Source: Terramyces sp. JEL0728
Lineage: Eukaryota > Chytridiomycota > Chytridiomycetes > Rhizophydiales > Terramycetaceae
Reading direction: 5' to 3'
Assembly: GCA_027603945.1 (NCBI GenBank)
Contig: JADIIU010000139.1
Coordinates: forward strand, 1-32,322
Length of the DNA stretch: 32,322 nt
Shown: piece after piece, positions 21,752-30,681 of the stretch
Numbering within the stretch: position 1 is the first letter of the stretch
How the letters are laid out: each line of letters begins with the position of its first letter
Translations under genes and position numbers: made by a program
The notes under the pieces: generated by a model
What the model was told of the DNA's origin: nothing
Database searches by the model: none
What the model saw: the letters and a program-made list of their open reading frames with translations, nothing else

Positions 21752-22356
21752 TTAATTTGGCTTCAAAGTTGCAGTCAAGAACTTTTTACCCAAATTACCC
21801 ATAATTTCGTGTCTCTTTTCATGGGATAATTTGGTATACGCTTCATAAACACTGACGCCTTTCATGTCTCTAACCTTTCCGGCTTTGTTTCCATAGTACC
21901 CTCCAATAACCGCTCCAGGAACATTCAAAACAATAAATCCAAGCATCACACCGGCGACGGATCCAATTGGCTGCCAGAAATAGCTAGGTCAATAAAGATA
22001 TACGATGGGTTTGGTACTTCTGGGACCATTAGATCATTGAACATTTCAGAGAATATTTGAATTGGATTGACACTTGAAGTAAAGTTAAAGTGGTTTTCCT
22101 CATCATATTGCAATCGTCTTTCCTTATCACTAGGATTAGCTTAGGCTACCTCAAGACAAAGTATGCATTGGCGATTTCCTGGAATCTGACAGTAGCGTCT
22201 TCAGAAGAGTTTCTATCTGGATGGTATGTCAACTATTATTAGCCCCGTTCACAAATCAAAACCAAAAGCACTTACCGATTCTCTGATGTAGGCTTCTCTG
22301 ATTTGAGCTTCAGTTGCATTTTTCGGGATTCCTAGAACTTGGTAATAATCAGACAT
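21752..22356 (-). CDS. J-domain protein with C-terminal glycine-zipper membrane segment
   Basis: The spliced protein is 173 aa. The N-terminal J domain reads MSDYYQVLGIPKNATEAQIR, followed by the HPD motif at residues 31-33 (LTYHPDRN), so it can stimulate an Hsp70. The C-terminal half has NPSYFWQPIGSVAGVMLG and PGAVIGGYYGNKAG, a glycine-zipper membrane hairpin, then KGVSVYEAYTKLS. Introns are at 22233-22275 (43 nt, one of the rare longer ones), 22130-22149 (gtagcctaagctaatcctag) and 21984-22003 (gtatatctttattgacctag). The first separates RES from LTYHPD, so the J domain itself proves it. The zipper suggests anchoring in the ER or mitochondrial membrane; which one cannot be read here. Confidence 0.85.
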
Positions 22357-22572
22357 TTGAACTTGGATGGAAACTTGTCCAAGCCATCTCGGTTCTTTTG
22401 TTTCACCGCTAATTTTTCATATGGGATTCCTAGAGATACACTAAATCAAATATACAATTAATCAAGCTGCAATATCTCACCATTGTTCTACCTACTGGCG
22501 ATAAGTCATGTCAATTTGGAAGTGCTTTATTTAAAACTACAGAGGAGATATTTCATCGCATCTACAGTTAGT

Positions 22573-23653
22573 TTATTCATACTGTCTGATTATCCTTTCT
22601 ATCGTATCAAATGTATTGCTGAAGTTTAGAAACATTTCAAAAACCTCTTTTGCGTGTTCTTCAACATTATCGCCAATGAGTTTGAGATTCCTTATACCAG
22701 TACGCTCCAGTTGATCATACAGCAAGCTAGAGCTTTCATATGGCACAACCGCATCCCTTTTCGTGTGTATCAATATCCAGCTGACCGGCAAATACTCTGG
22801 ATTGATTTGGTTAGATCCAAGCAGAATTGTTGGAGAGTGTGCATCCGTTGGTTGAAATAATCGTTTCATGCAACTCAATTCTTCTACCCCTCTTTTGGAT
22901 TCCCATTTAAAGTGCTCGCAGATATCATAAGGTCCGTTCATCAGGAACAGTCCCTTTACTTTGTGTAGATTTAGCTTCGCTGATCCATTCATCATGTCCA
23001 TTGCATGCCTGACTATGGATAGACATACTGAATGAGCACCTGCTGAATGACCCATCACAAAGATATCAGATGGCGAGCCTCCATAATCGGATATATTGTT
23101 TATCGTCCACTCTATTGCCTGTTGTATGTCATCAATCATAATCTCTGCAGTTCCTTCCGGCCACAAAGTGTAATCTGGCATGACCACTACGTATCCTCTT
23201 TTGTGAAAATTGTCTGCTATCGGAGAGTATAATCGTTTGCTACCAGAATTCCACGATCCGCTAACGTTAATCTGATCAAATTAAAGAAATTGCCGGTGCA
23301 CTTACCCATAAAAGAACACTATCACTGGATTATCCCTACTATTCTGCGGATAGACGTCCAGCTTTGTCTTGAAACTTTTACTGCCAAAATTGATATTCAA
23401 TCTACATTAACCCGGATTACTTTGCTATTGATTTCTCATTCCTGTACCATTTCATAAAATGAATCTTTCCAACTTGTAATGACGGGCCAAAAATGTATCC
23501 ATAAATGATGGTCAAAAATACATGTGTAATTTTTGCAATTCGGACTGGGTTAATTGGTATATTTGGATGAGGTTTGTGATCTGCCATTGAATAATAGAGC
23601 CACCAGGTTATTGCATATGATGATAAGATAAATAAGAGGATGTAATGTAACAT
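22573..23653 (-). CDS. isoprenylcysteine methylesterase-like alpha/beta hydrolase
   Basis: The spliced protein is 338 aa. An N-terminal membrane helix (LLFISSYAITWWLYYS-like, residues about 1-20) and a second hydrophobic stretch precede an alpha/beta-hydrolase domain. The oxyanion segment FFYGGSWNSGSKRLY is made only after removing a 45-nt intron at 23261-23305. The other intron is at 23402-23420 (gtaatccgggttaatgtag). The domain continues with VVVMPDYTLWPEG, nucleophile elbow GHSAGAHS, acid loop HTKRDAVVPY and EEHAKEVFE. The architecture resembles ICME-type prenylcysteine alpha-carboxyl methylesterases and related carboxylesterases. The substrate is inferred from family resemblance only. A Ser-Asp-His triad looks complete. 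Confidence 0.75.
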
Positions 23654-23775
23654 TGAGATGCAAAATGAAAGTTAAAAAATTAATTGGAATGAAACCAACG
23701 GAGGACGACAATCTCTTACAGGGTAGTTCCAATGCTATTGGCTATCAATAAAATCGAAATTTGCCTCCATTAATA

Positions 23776-24030
23776 CTAATTCTTTATTAACAAAGCTTTA
23801 ATTGTTTGATTTAGTGCCAACGCATTCTCTTTGAAGGCTTGTTCAGCTGCTGCTTTATCCAAATCAAATTCGTTCATGACAAGCTCAAGCTCTTTCTTGT
23901 CCACAACTACTTTTTGTGCTGGCTTTGGTTTGCGCAAGCTTAGACATTTGATTTTCCCCCCTTCCTGGCTAGACTGTGAGATTTCTTCCAGGTATTGAGA
24001 TACAAACGCAAGATCTTTCTGGTTTGACAT
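23776..24030 (-). CDS. HYPK-like NatA-associated UBA protein
   Basis: This single-exon protein is 84 aa. Its C-terminal half, VVDKKELELVMNEFDLDKAA followed by AEQAFKENA and IKALL, has the UBA-like three-helix pattern of HYPK (DLELIM.E..I....AE..L....G....AL). HYPK binds the NatA N-terminal acetyltransferase on ribosomes and limits its activity. The N-terminal half is charged and without motifs. A NAC-alpha UBA tail is the alternative, but no NAC domain is attached. The downstream region contains no other gene. Confidence 0.6.
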   Translation of the reverse strand: MSNQKDLAFVSQYLEEISQSSQEGGKIKCLSLRKPKPAQKVVVDKKELELVMNEFDLDKAAAEQAFKENALALNQTIKALLIKN

Positions 24031-24060
24031 TATTTGTGTGAAAAGGATTTAGAAAAGTTT

Positions 24061-24500
24061 TCAAAATGAAAAATCCAGAACCAAGTGAAAATGGAAATCT
24101 GTATATTTAAAACAACGGTTTGATGTTGATTGGCTCCTTGGTTTTACAGCGTGTACTTGTGGTTTGAACTTTATGTTGGTAGCGTCTTGCACAAGAGCAT
24201 TTGCGCTGATAGCGGGAGTATCAGATTCCTTCAAGATACAGCCCTGTTTGTCTGCAGACCACATAGATTGGATCAAGAATTTACCGTTGGAACCAAAGTC
24301 TACATTGAAAGCAGCGTTGTATGGAGAAGTAGAGCCAATTCCTTGCACATTGAGGTAGTAAGAAGCACATTTGTCACCATCTTCGTAACCAGTGCTGTCT
24401 CTCCAGGCGTTATCATAATCAGTAGCAGTTTCAGAGATTTCGTGGGCAAGAACACCAATCAGAATGTTGACAGAGTAGGTTGGGTCGGTTTGATTTCCAG
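24061..24500 (-). pseudogene. 5'-truncated EXORDIUM/PHI-1-like copy
   Basis: Read on the minus strand from about 24500, this segment codes NQTDPTYSVN, GVLAHEISETATDYDNAW, GYEDGDKCASYYLN and FLIQSMWSADKQGC. That is the C-terminal third of an EXORDIUM-type protein. The first part is nearly identical at DNA level to the intact gene at 32240-32320, apart from short deletions totalling 18 nt. Upstream, a TAG lies only a few codons before the start of similarity and no signal peptide or N-terminal domain exists. Past QGC the frame runs on into unrelated sequence until 24061, so the normal stop is missing. It is most likely a fragment copied in inverted orientation. Confidence 0.75.
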
Positions 24501-24616
24501 CGTGCTAAACTGTTCCATGAAACCACGCACGGTTGTGTATGCCAAACTAGCATTTTCGGTCAAATTAAAAACTGTATGCAGTCATAAAAACCAATCTATG
24601 CTAAAACAGAAATTTA

Positions 24617-25528
24617 TTAAAGGAATGAGGCAGTTAAGGTTTCCGAGTCTTTCCAAATGGAATCAGACAAGGGTTTATCCAATGCCTTTTCAGCTCTTTC
24701 TTCTTCCCAGTCAACAGAGTAGTACTTTCCAGATTCAGTGACTTGCGATCCAAGGTAAGCCAAGTACTTTCCACTTCTGTGAATGTTACTTACTTTTTTC
24801 CAAACCAACTTCATCGCTACAGGGCCAACCGTGTTGATCATGAAATTCTTGAAAGCACCGTGGGCCTTCAGAATATCTGTAGGGACATAACCAGGATCGT
24901 AGATTGAAACAATCAGATTCTTGCTTTTTTTGTTGTTTTCTACAAACAGCCCTGTTAAAGCATTCAACAGTTTGGAATTTGTATATGCGAGCTCGATATT
25001 GAATCCGGCAGGCTTGGTTTTCAATTCGCAATCTGACAGTTTTTTAAACTTAGGGAACGGCATAGTCGAAAAGTTCTTTGGATTGGTAGTGAACGAAGAT
25101 ACAATTGCCAAGTGCCGGACTTCTCCATCATCCTTGTCGATATGAGGTAAGAATAATCGAAGCAAGAGGTAGTGACCCAAGTGATTGATGGCAAACGTTT
25201 GTTCGTAACCATCTGCAGAAGTGCGATATTCGGTCAATACAACGCCAGCATTGAGTATCAGTCCTTTCAAGACCGTATTTCCGTATTTCTCTTGAAACTC
25301 GTTAAAGAAAGATTTGACTTTTTCCAAGCTAGTCAAATCCAAGTCCATAGCGTGAATATTCTTGTGGTTGGTTTCTTTCTTTAAGCTTTCAACTGCATCT
25401 AAATTCTTTTGTCTTGAACGAGCGGCAGTTATAATAGTAGCATCTGGATATGTTTTAGCAAGCTCCACGATTGTTCCATAGCCAATTCCTGAGCTGCCGC
25501 CTGTAACTAAATAAATGTGGTTTGACAT
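24617..25528 (-). CDS. short-chain dehydrogenase/reductase (retinol-dehydrogenase-like)
   Basis: This single-exon SDR of 303 aa has the Rossmann cofactor motif TGGSSGIG, a DLDLTSLEKV adenine-site segment typical of NADP-preferring members, NAGVV, an active-site serine in IVSS and the catalytic Y-x-x-x-K as YTNSK. The PGYVPTDI segment after the active site fits the retinol-dehydrogenase/WWOX-like subgroup. The substrate is unknown. A GTAAGT-containing 17-nt candidate intron (24777-24793) was tested and rejected because the frame is open without it. A TATAAA lies 28-33 bp upstream of the ATG. Confidence 0.85.
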   Translation of the reverse strand: MSNHIYLVTGGSSGIGYGTIVELAKTYPDATIITAARSRQKNLDAVESLKKETNHKNIHAMDLDLTSLEKVKSFFNEFQEKYGNTVLKGLILNAGVVLTEYRTSADGYEQTFAINHLGHYLLLRLFLPHIDKDDGEVRHLAIVSSFTTNPKNFSTMPFPKFKKLSDCELKTKPAGFNIELAYTNSKLLNALTGLFVENNKKSKNLIVSIYDPGYVPTDILKAHGAFKNFMINTVGPVAMKLVWKKVSNIHRSGKYLAYLGSQVTESGKYYSVDWEEERAEKALDKPLSDSIWKDSETLTASFL

Positions 25529-25555
25529 TGCTGTAGGAAAAACATCGCGGCCACA

Positions 25556-25561
25556 TTTATA
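25556..25561 (-). promoter_or_regulatory. TATA box of the SDR gene
   Basis: TATAAA on the minus strand begins 33 bp before the start codon at 25528. If transcription begins about 30 bp downstream of TATA, as is usual, the leader would be almost absent. Confidence 0.45.
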
Positions 25562-25724
25562 CTCAGCGAAATTTTTGCGCGGTCCGACATTTCACATGGA
25601 CTTGATGTGCATATTAAGATATATATTTGCAAAGGCGGCCTTTCAACCGAATCAACTTCAACTCCTATGTGGCTGCCAACAAGAAACATTTAGTGGCTGA
25701 AAAAGCTTGGACAAAAACAAGTGC

Positions 25725-26726
25725 ATGAAGACAATATTTGAGGATATTGACTCTCCGCAAATTGGAATCACGACCGCCTTCCTATCCATAGCTTCACTGT
25801 TAGGTGTGTTTGGGTCGCTGCGGATATTATTTGTATTTTTCGATTTATCATAGAACAAAAACCTTCCTCGAAATGCATTTTTAGGGTTAATATGGCTAAT
25901 TGCAATAATTGACTTTTGGATGTCATGTAATATTATTTAACGCAGTTGCCGGACTTGTATATTGTTGTTGTTTACTGTTTGGAATATTTTATAGCGGGAT
26001 TATCTTCAAATCAACTTTTTTCTTGGAATTCACCTTGATAATGCTGAATTCATTCATATTCTTGGGATTTCTCCTCTCCGTAATTCCACTGTACATTGTA
26101 AAATTCGGAGGGTCGGTGGAATCCATTTCTTGGAAATTGATGGGGATTGCATCTTTTATACCTGGGATAGTATTACTATTCATCGCAAAGAAAATGTAAC
26201 TGGAATTAACAGCAGTGATGGCCAGAGTTTCAGCATTTTGTACTACATCCTTGTCCTTATTGTAATTATTAATATGGTCCTTTCGTCGTATATAACATGG
26301 AGAAAGCTAAAAAGCCAGCAATTAGTTAGGAGGCAGCAATTTCACGACACCGCATCGTTTGATCACAGAGAGGAACGGAATCACAAAGCCTCGATTCTCA
26401 TGATGAAGTTTATCATCTATTTCACCTTGTTCAATATTGCGCTTTTATCACCGATTGTCGTAGCTCCAATTGTATATGCTATTATACCAGATATCAAATC
26501 ATTGCTGTTTTTCAAATTCGTAGAGCTAGGCTATGACATTGTATTTTTATCAACTGGACTATTCCATGCATTGGGAGTTGAATATGCATTTAATAGAACA
26601 AGAAAAACACATGTGCAAACTATTTTAGGATTTAACACCTCAGATAGAGCGCAATCGCCGCCAATCCAAGTCCTGTCCCATTCACCAGAACCGGAGCGAT
26701 ATGCTTCTCCCATACCAAACGAGTAA
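25725..26726 (+). CDS. seven-transmembrane receptor-like protein 5
   Basis: The spliced protein is 313 aa with seven predicted membrane helices and a proline/serine-rich tail. Introns are at 25833-25853 (after TM1, before NKNLPRN), 25927-25945 (gtaatattatttaacgcag, inside TM2) and 26196-26215 (gtaactggaattaacagcag; the acceptor could also be 3 nt earlier). The first matches receptors 1 and 4 in place and phase, the second matches receptor 2, so this member keeps both. TM4 starts with ISWKLMG and TM6 carries YFTLFNIAL. TM7 has STGLFHALGVEYAFN, with Thr where the other members have Lys. It is 8 kb from the other four. Confidence 0.65.
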
Positions 26727-26870
26727 TTAATATTAATGTAGAATTGCTGTTGCTGAAAATCAACCAATGTGGATCGCATTTGTATATCTGTACTCTACTA
26801 TTACGTTACTCTTTAGAAAATTTTACCCTACCGATGAAAATAATTAATAAAGCGCATTATGATTATGATT

Positions 26871-29121
26871 TTATTTACATTTACTGGTGTTTAAATTAAT
26901 CATTGGCAGCTTTTTGTACGGTGTTAGTTCAATATCCATCTCTGGCGTACAAGTCATGCAATCTTTGAGACTCAGCACTCTACGCCGATCATCAAAGTGC
27001 TCTGGCTCCTCCTGTTGAAGAACCTTTCTTTCCTTTTTCAATCTCTCGATTTCAGCTTCAATATTTCTAATATACGTATTCTGTCTATTGATTTCGCTTT
27101 TCAATTGAGTATGTTCAAACAAGGCTTGTTTCATTTTCGAATTGATAAAACTTTCAAATTTCTACGTTAGCTAAGACTTACATTTGCTGCTTTTTCAATT
27201 ATCTTTCCTGCTGTTTCTGCAAGCTTGTTATCAACGTCCTCTTGCAGATGATCAAATTGGGCCATGTTGGTTTCCAATTTAGTGTGCAACAGCTTCAAGT
27301 GGTCATTCTTTTTTTCTATTTCAAACTCAATCCTTTTCGCGCTGATTGTTGGATCTTCAAACGTTTCCTTTGCAAATATTCGCAAATCCTCCAAATCGTC
27401 GCATTTTGCTTTGTATACTGAATTCAATTCGTCGATTTTTTTCAAATGTGCTGATTAATTTGGGGAATTACCTTTTTCTTCCTCTTCCCAGGATTTTATA
27501 GTGCCGCCAAAAGTCTTTACAAGGTCTTTTCTTTCTTGCGTATTCTTTTTCTGCAAGCCTTTTATTTGATTGATAAAGTCCGAGTTTTTCTTTAATGTTT
27601 CTGACACTCGCACATTAATATCTGCCAATAAAAAGTTGTATTCTTTTTTTAGTTCCAGATTTTCTGCTTCCCTACCATTACTGTAACTTACAATCTTTTC
27701 AAAAGTGCTTGGAACGATTTAAGACTGTAAAGCGATGTAATGATACTAAGTCAGAAATCAAGGTACTATGCTCTTGTCTCTTCCAACGACCCAACTTTTC
27801 GATCGACTTCGTCACTGACAACCTCCTTGTATCGCTTTCTTAGCCTAGTCAATGCCCGGTAATTCCAAGATGAAGTGTTGAACCTGTTTGCATTTTTGTC
27901 AATTAAAATTTCATCAGCTTTCCCATCATTTATTTCTGTCAATTTCATCGACTTGTACTTTTTGGCTGCAGGTCTGACACTCTTTCCACCCAAAACAAAC
28001 GCAAAATAGGGATCTCCTGGCCCTCTAAATGTTCCAGCTGTGTTACTGAACAAGTTATATTGCGATACACTCATTTTCAGGAGTGGGTTTGGCTTTGGAA
28101 CAATATGTGATTTTCTTTCTGATTTCCTTTTTGTAGTTGATGCAGTATTAACACGTTCTGGCTCGATTGGGGCTGCAGATGAATCTCGGAACTCGATATG
28201 TATCTCATCTTCCTTTTCTGTGGACGATTCATCTGAATCTGCTTCGTCAGACTCAACGGAAGCATCATTCTCTATCCACTTTTTACTATCCTCTGTTGCT
28301 TCTCTGGGTGGTTTTGCCGTTTCTAACAAGTCAGTACTTCCTAGTAATGGACTGTCGGCTTTTTTGGAGGGTATTATCCACCTGGCCTTTGATACCAATT
28401 TTACTGCTGGTCTTGCTCCCCATGCTGGTCTGTTTGTCAAAGCCGAGGTTCGTCTGAACGTTCCTGTACGTAATACGCCAGGAGGTTTTTTTAATGATGG
28501 CAGGACTTTACCCAGATCGCTTCGATTTGGATTTAATATATAGGTAGAAGCCATGCTTCCCCGTTTCTTGGGATACGATTTCAAATCTACTTGGTCGTGT
28601 AAAATATCTGCATTTTCCTTTTCATCTTCTATTGGGGATGCTATTTCTCCTTCTGTAGCTGGCTCTGTATCATTTTGCAGTTCTGCTGGTATCTTTTGGT
28701 CTTGATTATCTTCATTGATAGCATTTCCAGATGGATTTCTCCATAATGAAGATTCGTTTTGTGTCTCTCCGACATTTTCTCTGCTGGTAACTCTAACCTC
28801 CAGGTTTGGCGATTCACCACGATCCAATATCTCGTTGGAATCCTCGCAAATACTAACTTTTTTGGGTGTATTTAGTCTCGAAGATTCAACAGAAGCATTT
28901 CTACTGATTTTTGGCGAAGCAACTCTAATCGGCGATACTAAGAGTAAATCCGTCGCGTCTTCCAAAGGCGAATCTGGTCTTGATTTGATATATGCAGTGG
29001 TTTGTTTCTTTAGTATAGGAGGCTTTTCAGCTTCCTTCTTTTGCGGTGCTGAAGTTGGTCTGTGGGTTCGTAGCGGTGGTTTGGAAGACGATGCCCAATG
29101 TTTGGCAGGTCTATCAGCCAT
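26871..29121 (-). CDS. C20orf96-like (DUF4618-type) coiled-coil protein, probably ciliary
   Basis: The spliced protein is 722 aa. The first 390 residues are disordered, rich in Ser, Pro and charged residues. The rest is coiled coil, starting at SSWNYRALTRLRKRYKEVV and ending with CTPEMDIELTPYKKLPMI. Introns are at 27746-27766, 27672-27691 (gtaagttacagtaatggtag), 27451-27471 and 27162-27181 (gtaagtcttagctaacgtag). The first joins the long N-terminal frame (LEETRA) to YIITSLYSLKSFQALLKRLE in frame, so the whole stretch is one gene. Layout and C-terminal motif resemble the C20orf96/DUF4618 family, which I associate with ciliated organisms. That family call is moderate; the exon joining is strong. 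Confidence 0.6.
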
Positions 29122-29192
29122 GTAAAAAAAGACAATTGTTACATCACATTAACAAAATATCAATGTAAATAATGACCATATACTTTTATTTA

Positions 29193-29852
29193 CTAATGAA
29201 CCAGCAATTTGATTTCCTCTACACTGTCTTGTAAACTGAAATGGAATTTCCTGGCAAAGCTGATTGACAAGGAGTGGAAACCGACAAGACAGATATTCAG
29301 AAACGCAATAAAAGAAAGGTAGTTTATCCAGATCACACTGCCGTCAACATCGGCCAGATGCGATTGCAGCCATTCATAAGGGAATCGTTCGTGGTGTACA
29401 TGGACTCTATACACCAGCTTGACTTCATACCACACAAATATAGCGAGGGGCAGCATTACCTGAGACATTGCCATTCTGTTATATTCCAGATATAAATCAT
29501 AGAATGGAAATGCGAGGTTTACAATGTGGCCAATAATCGAAGTCAGAATATGCGCTAGTGGAGAATTTTGGAATGAAACTACTGTTGAATGAATCGCCCC
29601 CCAGTATAAAGCAAAGCACATCCAGGATATCGTGTGCGTAATACTGTAATTGATTCTGAAGGCGGCCTTGAGAAGGGAATTCTTTGGGAATTTGCACTTC
29701 AAATATCCTGCTATAAAGTAACTGGTATTGAAGAGAATGCAATAAAAGGACATGTACTGGAAGCAATACCCTACTCCGTAGTAGTAGAACATCCAGTATA
29801 CCCATATAACATGAATCAATACCATCCAGAATCTGTACGTTGTTACTTTCAT
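29193..29852 (-). CDS. FAR-17a/AIG1-like multipass membrane protein, copy 1
   Basis: This single-exon protein of 219 aa has about six membrane helices and is very similar to its neighbour at 30025-30681. Conserved stretches include YWMFYYYG, MSFYCILFNT, ITHTISW, HILTSIIGHIVNLAFP and LPLAIFVWYEVKLVYR. Invariant His/Thr residues inside helices and the terminal FPYEWL recall the FAR-17a/AIG1 (ADTRP) family of membrane hydrolases for fatty-acid esters. The match is by pattern only and could be wrong. The start is the ATG at 29852, which aligns with the start of copy 2; the TTG further out is not used. Confidence 0.5.
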   Translation of the reverse strand: MKVTTYRFWMVLIHVIWVYWMFYYYGVGYCFQYMSFYCILFNTSYFIAGYLKCKFPKNSLLKAAFRINYSITHTISWMCFALYWGAIHSTVVSFQNSPLAHILTSIIGHIVNLAFPFYDLYLEYNRMAMSQVMLPLAIFVWYEVKLVYRVHVHHERFPYEWLQSHLADVDGSVIWINYLSFIAFLNICLVGFHSLSISFARKFHFSLQDSVEEIKLLVH

Positions 29853-30024
29853 TCTTAAATTCAAATCCGGATATTATTCAAGATTTGCAGCTTCTGGATT
29901 CCACGGACGCTCGGACCCACATGGTGATTGCCATCGCTGTAAACGAATATTCGGGGTATAAAGCACATGCGCATACTTTCCTCCTTATCAAACGAGAAAG
30001 TCTGGCGATGAAATTTATTAGGTA

Positions 30025-30681
30025 TTAGTTTTTCAAAAGTTTACGGGCTTCTAAACTATCTTGCAGACCATGGTGGAATTTCTTTGACAGATGGATAGTG
30101 ATACAATGGAATGCGATAATCGAGCCATTCAGAAACAGAAGGAATGGGACAACATACAACCAATCAAAATTGCCGTTAAAAGTTAGATTTTGCTGCAGCC
30201 ATTCGTACGGCAGCTGTTGCTTGTTTACTACTACTTGATAAACCAGCTTCACTTCGTACCACACAAATATCGACAGAGGCAGTAGAACTTGGGCAAATGT
30301 CATTCGGTTGTATTCTAAATACAAATCCATTACCGGGAAAGCCAAATTAACAATATGTCCAATAATAGACGTCAGGATATGCGCCATTGGGGAATGCTGA
30401 AGCGAGACTACTGTCGGATATATCGCTCCCCAGTATAACATGAACACAACCCAGGATATCGTGTGGGTGATGGAAAAGTTGATTCTGAATGCGGATCTGA
30501 CATGGTGGTTTTTAGGCATTTTGCACTTCAAATATCCTGTTATAAAGTAAGTAGTGTTGAAGAGAATGCAATAAAAGGACATGAACCTGAAGCAATATTC
30601 AATTCCGTAGTAGTAAAACATCCAGTATACCCATAGAAGGTGAATAATTATCATCCAGAATCGATACCCTGTTGCTGTCAT
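30025..30681 (-). CDS. FAR-17a/AIG1-like multipass membrane protein, copy 2
   Basis: This single-exon protein of 218 aa starts at ATG 30681 with MTATGYRFWMIIIHLLWVYW. By eye roughly 70% of its residues match copy 1 over the whole length, with strongest conservation from helix 1 to helix 5 and divergence in the last 50 residues. The two genes are head-to-tail 172 bp apart, a tandem duplication. Helix count, the in-membrane His pair (SITHT, IIGHIVN) and LPYEWL are the same. The function is as uncertain as for copy 1. Confidence 0.5.
   Translation of the reverse strand: MTATGYRFWMIIIHLLWVYWMFYYYGIEYCFRFMSFYCILFNTTYFITGYLKCKMPKNHHVRSAFRINFSITHTISWVVFMLYWGAIYPTVVSLQHSPMAHILTSIIGHIVNLAFPVMDLYLEYNRMTFAQVLLPLSIFVWYEVKLVYQVVVNKQQLPYEWLQQNLTFNGNFDWLYVVPFLLFLNGSIIAFHCITIHLSKKFHHGLQDSLEARKLLKN

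Noticed and set aside
23664..23752. 28-codon plus-strand ORF between the ICME-like and HYPK-like genes
   Set aside because: Too short to support; no family match, and it lies in the probable promoter of the ICME-like gene.
24130..24741. 203-codon plus-strand ORF
   Set aside because: It runs antisense to the EXORDIUM-like fragment and into the SDR gene. The minus-strand readings match known families; this one matches none.
24777..24793. 17-nt intron candidate beginning gtaagtaac in the SDR gene
   Set aside because: Removing 17 or 20 nt breaks the frame, and the unspliced reading is open and SDR-like.
28040..28543. 167-codon plus-strand ORF
   Set aside because: It is antisense to the disordered half of the C20orf96-like gene, which joins in frame to its coiled coil.
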